Assembly (NCBI GenBank): GCA_012317185.1
Contig: CP048838.1
Location: forward strand, 1,674,001 to 1,738,000
Source: [Clostridium] innocuum
GTDB taxonomy: Bacteria; Bacillota_I; Bacilli_A; Erysipelotrichales; Erysipelotrichaceae
Direction: 5' to 3'
DNA: 64,000 nt
A program made the translations under genes and the position numbers. Shown here one piece after another: positions 61,865 through 64,000 of this stretch; position 1 is the first letter of the stretch, and each line of letters begins with the position of its first letter. The notes under the pieces are model-generated. The model had not been told where the DNA came from, searched no databases, and was given only the letters and a program-made list of their open reading frames with translations.

Positions 61865-62020
61865 ATGCATATAAGCGCAATCGTACACTGCAGCTTATCT
61901 ACCAGTGAAATCGTTTTGGGCTGTGAAGGTTTTCATAAAGAGCAGATGGAGCTTTCCCGGCTATTGTCACTGGCTAAAAGTACGGAGTCAATCAATTGCT
62001 TTGTACTCGCAGAATCCTGA
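61865..62020 (+). CDS. Short ORF, possibly a truncated aldo/keto reductase start
   Basis: A 51-residue ORF behind a strong AAGGAGG and preceded by TATACT at 61837-61842. It contains SEIVLGCEGF, which recalls the IGLGCxGF segment near the start of aldo/keto reductases, and it ends early. No continuation in other frames is certain. It is either a remnant or a genuine small protein of unknown function. Confidence 0.35.
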   Translation: MHISAIVHCSLSTSEIVLGCEGFHKEQMELSRLLSLAKSTESINCFVLAES

Positions 62021-62240
62021 TATGCAAAGATGATTAGGCGCAGCACTGATGAAGGGACAACCGGTTTTGCCATCCTGGAATCGAGGTGCCAACACCTTCC
62101 GTAAGCAATGAATGCTTGGACCCGGTACGTGATGAAGTGTATGGTAAATTGAAATGAGCTGAGTCTGTATCAGCATTTTAAATTGACATGGGATGCTTTC
62201 CTCGTTACAATATGCTTCGTAATTGCAAAGGAGAACGAAA

Positions 62241-62768
62241 ATGGTAAAACCAAGAAAGATGCTGGGGGATGCTGCATCGCCTCAATGTCAAAAACTGATG
62301 CGATTGATTGAAACACAGAGTAAACCTACACTGGCGTTATGGGCGCTACAGCTAGCTGAGAAGAGATATCTGCCAATCTATACAGCAGCATATCCAAAGG
62401 ATAAACGTGCTTTGCAGGCCATCCGTATTTGTAGGGAGTGTGCCAGAAACAGTGGTTCTGTGAAAGAGATAAAACCGCTGTTGAAGGAGCTGATACAGCT
62501 TGCCCGTGATGAACTTGCGGAACCGGCAGTAGTTTGTGCTGTACGTGCGATAGCGACGGCATGCAATGTTTTACAGACTCCGACCAATGCACTTGGCTTT
62601 CTGTTTTATGGTGCGGCGGCGGTGGCGTATACTGCGGTTGGAGTGACACAATCCAGAGCTGTTTATGAACATCTGGCTGAAGAGGAATTCGAGCATGCGC
62701 TTGCAGCCTTACAAGAGGCGGCCATTGCAGATGAACAGCATCCTGTGAAGGTGAACTGGAATTGCTGA
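62241..62768 (+). CDS. Imm5-like putative immunity protein
   Basis: A 175-residue, mainly alpha-helical protein like the Imm5 family of the polymorphic-toxin immunity proteins. The family-typical helical blocks are RALQAIRICRECARNSG, the following ALL-type helix, and AVCAVRAIATACNVLQTPTNALGFLFYGAAAVAYT. The ATG at 62241 follows AAAGGAG. No cognate toxin is next to it. It may guard against toxins delivered by neighbouring cells. Confidence 0.7.
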   Translation: MVKPRKMLGDAASPQCQKLMRLIETQSKPTLALWALQLAEKRYLPIYTAAYPKDKRALQAIRICRECARNSGSVKEIKPLLKELIQLARDELAEPAVVCAVRAIATACNVLQTPTNALGFLFYGAAAVAYTAVGVTQSRAVYEHLAEEEFEHALAALQEAAIADEQHPVKVNWNC

Positions 62769-63338
62769 TATTCTGATAAAAGCAGTAATATAAGGCTTTC
62801 GAGCTGAATAGCACGAGGGAACATATAGGAAAAATGGGGGATACTGAATGGGAAAGGAAGCAGTGCGGATAAAAGCAGTCTGTATCTCAAAGGACGATAG
62901 TGCGATTCCAAGCGCTACGTAAACTTTAAACTAAGGGATTCAATCCGTTAAGCTCTGCTGTCAGTTTTTAATTGCGGAAGCATTCGAAGATAATGGATTG
63001 CTTGAATGCATTTGTATAAAGCTTACAGGAAAAGTCTTTTGGTAAAAAGAGCAGGCAATAGCGGATATTTGCGAAATTACGATAAAGATTCTATGCGGTA
63101 AAGAAGATAGAGTCAAAGGTTTATGGGGTTTTTCATATCAAATTGAAAAGTATAATAGAAAAATTGATATAATCCTATACGATTAAATAAACGAAGATTA
63201 TCCGATGCTGATAATACGAATGTACTTCTATCCCTTATTTAATGAACTCTTATTTCATCTTTATTTAAGATATGTGTGAATAATTTGAATCCCATAGCTT
63301 TTTTACTCGACAGTTTAAAATTGTTTTATGAATTTTGA
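62769..63338. other. Gene-free stretch before the BglG promoter
   Basis: No coding region with a ribosome site, no RNA gene and no clear terminator was found. The right half is AT-rich. Confidence 0.45.
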
Positions 63339-63376
63339 ATGAAAGCGTTGACATAACACTGATTGTTTGCTATTAT
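63339..63376 (+). promoter_or_regulatory. BglG-gene promoter with cre box over the -35
   Basis: TTGACA (63348-63353) and TATTAT (63371-63376) with a 17-base spacer. ATGAAAGCGTTGACA (63339-63353) fits the CcpA cre consensus at every fixed base and covers the -35 box, so CcpA would block polymerase binding. Confidence 0.85.
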
Positions 63377-63382
63377 GTGAGT

Positions 63383-63457
63383 GGGTTGTTACTGATACCA
63401 GGCAATACCTAGACTGAATCATATACATTTTATGTATATGGGTGGTTTAGGTATTTT
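63383..63457 (+). promoter_or_regulatory. RAT antiterminator site and terminator
   Basis: GGGTTGTTACTGATACCAGG with GCAATACCT after it is a typical RAT sequence bound by BglG/LicT proteins. It overlaps the left arm of a terminator: TACCTA pairs with TAGGTA, CATATACAT with ATGTATATG, then six T. Binding of the protein to the RAT would prevent the terminator, so the gene controls itself. Confidence 0.9.
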
Positions 63458-63479
63458 TTATTAGAAGGGAGGAGTTTTA

Positions 63480-64000
63480 TGAAAATCACCCAGGTGTTTA
63501 ATAACAATGTTGTTCTAGTCTGCGCAGACAAAGGGGAAATGGTTGTTTTAGGAACAGGCATTGGTTTTCGAAAAAAGGCTGGGGATGAAATTGACACTTC
63601 ATTGATTAAAAAGAAATTCATTCTTGAAAAAACACAGCAGTTTAATGAAATAGCTAGCGTTTTTGAAATGCTGGATCAGGAGGAATTGGAAATAATCTTT
63701 GAAATCGTCAATGATGTAAAACAACGACTTGATCTGAAAATCAGTGACAGCATATATCCTGCTCTTGCAGATCACATTCATTATGTGATACAAAGAGCTC
63801 GATCCAACATGTCGTTGAAGTGTCCCTTAAGTAATGAGGTAAGATATTTATATCCACAGGAATATAAGGTATGCTTAGACTATGTTGTTTGGCTGAATCA
63901 AAAATTCGATGTTCATTTAAAAGAAGATGAAGCATGTTCCATAGTTTTACATCTCTTCAATGCAGAGCGTGACGATGTCACATTTGATCAAACAGTAAAA
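63480..64000 (+). CDS. BglG/LicT-family transcription antiterminator (partial)
   Basis: The first 173 residues of a gene that runs off the right edge. Residues 1-58 are the RNA-binding CAT domain (MKITQVFNNNVVLVCADKGE, GTGIGFRKKAGDEID). The first PRD begins near 65, with DHIHYVIQRA containing the regulatory histidine near 100 and ACSIVLHLFNAE at the end with another. PTS enzymes phosphorylate these histidines according to sugar supply. AGGGAGGAG precedes the ATG. The genes it controls, probably for beta-glucoside uptake, would lie outside the window. Confidence 0.95.

Overview
The window reads as the chromosome of a low-to-moderate GC Gram-positive bacterium of the Bacillota. The style fits a gut Erysipelotrichia member (relatives of Clostridium innocuum): strong AGGAGG ribosome sites, U-rich terminators, CcpA-type cre boxes, pyruvate phosphate dikinase, a BglG antiterminator, and ftsA-ftsZ standing apart from a large dcw cluster. 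This assignment is inference; there is no rRNA or tRNA in the window to confirm it.

Layout. 0-1.5 kb: end of a SWIM zinc-finger gene, a DUF4261 gene and a decayed array with type I-C CRISPR geometry. 1.7-4.7 kb (minus): AraC regulator, GyrI-like binding protein and a two-gene ABC exporter, all overlapping. 4.9-7.7 kb: tldD-tldE. 7.7-8.1 kb: a candidate type I toxin/antisense RNA pair. 8.4-16 kb: rlmN-stp-prkC-rsgA-rpe-thiN and a nucleoside kinase. 16.2-20 kb: rpmB (minus) and two secreted proteins, a glucosaminidase with a dockerin and a membrane-anchored Ig/cadherin-like protein. 20.2-23 kb: ftsA-ftsZ and an unknown gene. 23.3-27.3 kb: a Ca2+-type P-ATPase and a uracil permease with an attenuator-like leader. 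27.5-33.3 kb: a radical-SAM/SEC-C/Ham1-like group, recG and rnc. 33.6-36.8 kb: a broken Rpn-family gene and a GH4 glycosidase unit flanked by inverted copies of a ~150 bp palindromic repeat.

37.9-46.1 kb is the most distinctive region: a compact type VII secretion (T7SSb-like) operon. It encodes an FHA protein, a frameshifted Ser/Thr kinase, an EssC-type ATPase, a small YukD/EsaB-like protein, two WXG100-like proteins, a short helical protein, a glycine-rich candidate effector and a DUF4176 protein. No EsaA, EssA or EssB gene is visible.

46.2-55 kb is housekeeping: HD hydrolase, nucleoid-associated protein, NifU-like and PAP2-like proteins, S1 protein, pgi, a membrane-bound XRE regulator, and ppdK under a perfect cre box. 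55-64 kb is accessory: a decayed DUF1016 nuclease, a UmuC-like polymerase with YolD, a PadR-DUF1700-DUF4097 operon divergent from MarR-NmrA, an orphan Imm5-like immunity gene, and the start of a BglG-family antiterminator with its own cre box, RAT and terminator. The phosphatase/kinase pair near 10 kb and the FHA/kinase proteins of the T7SS locus point to Ser/Thr phosphorylation signalling at the envelope.
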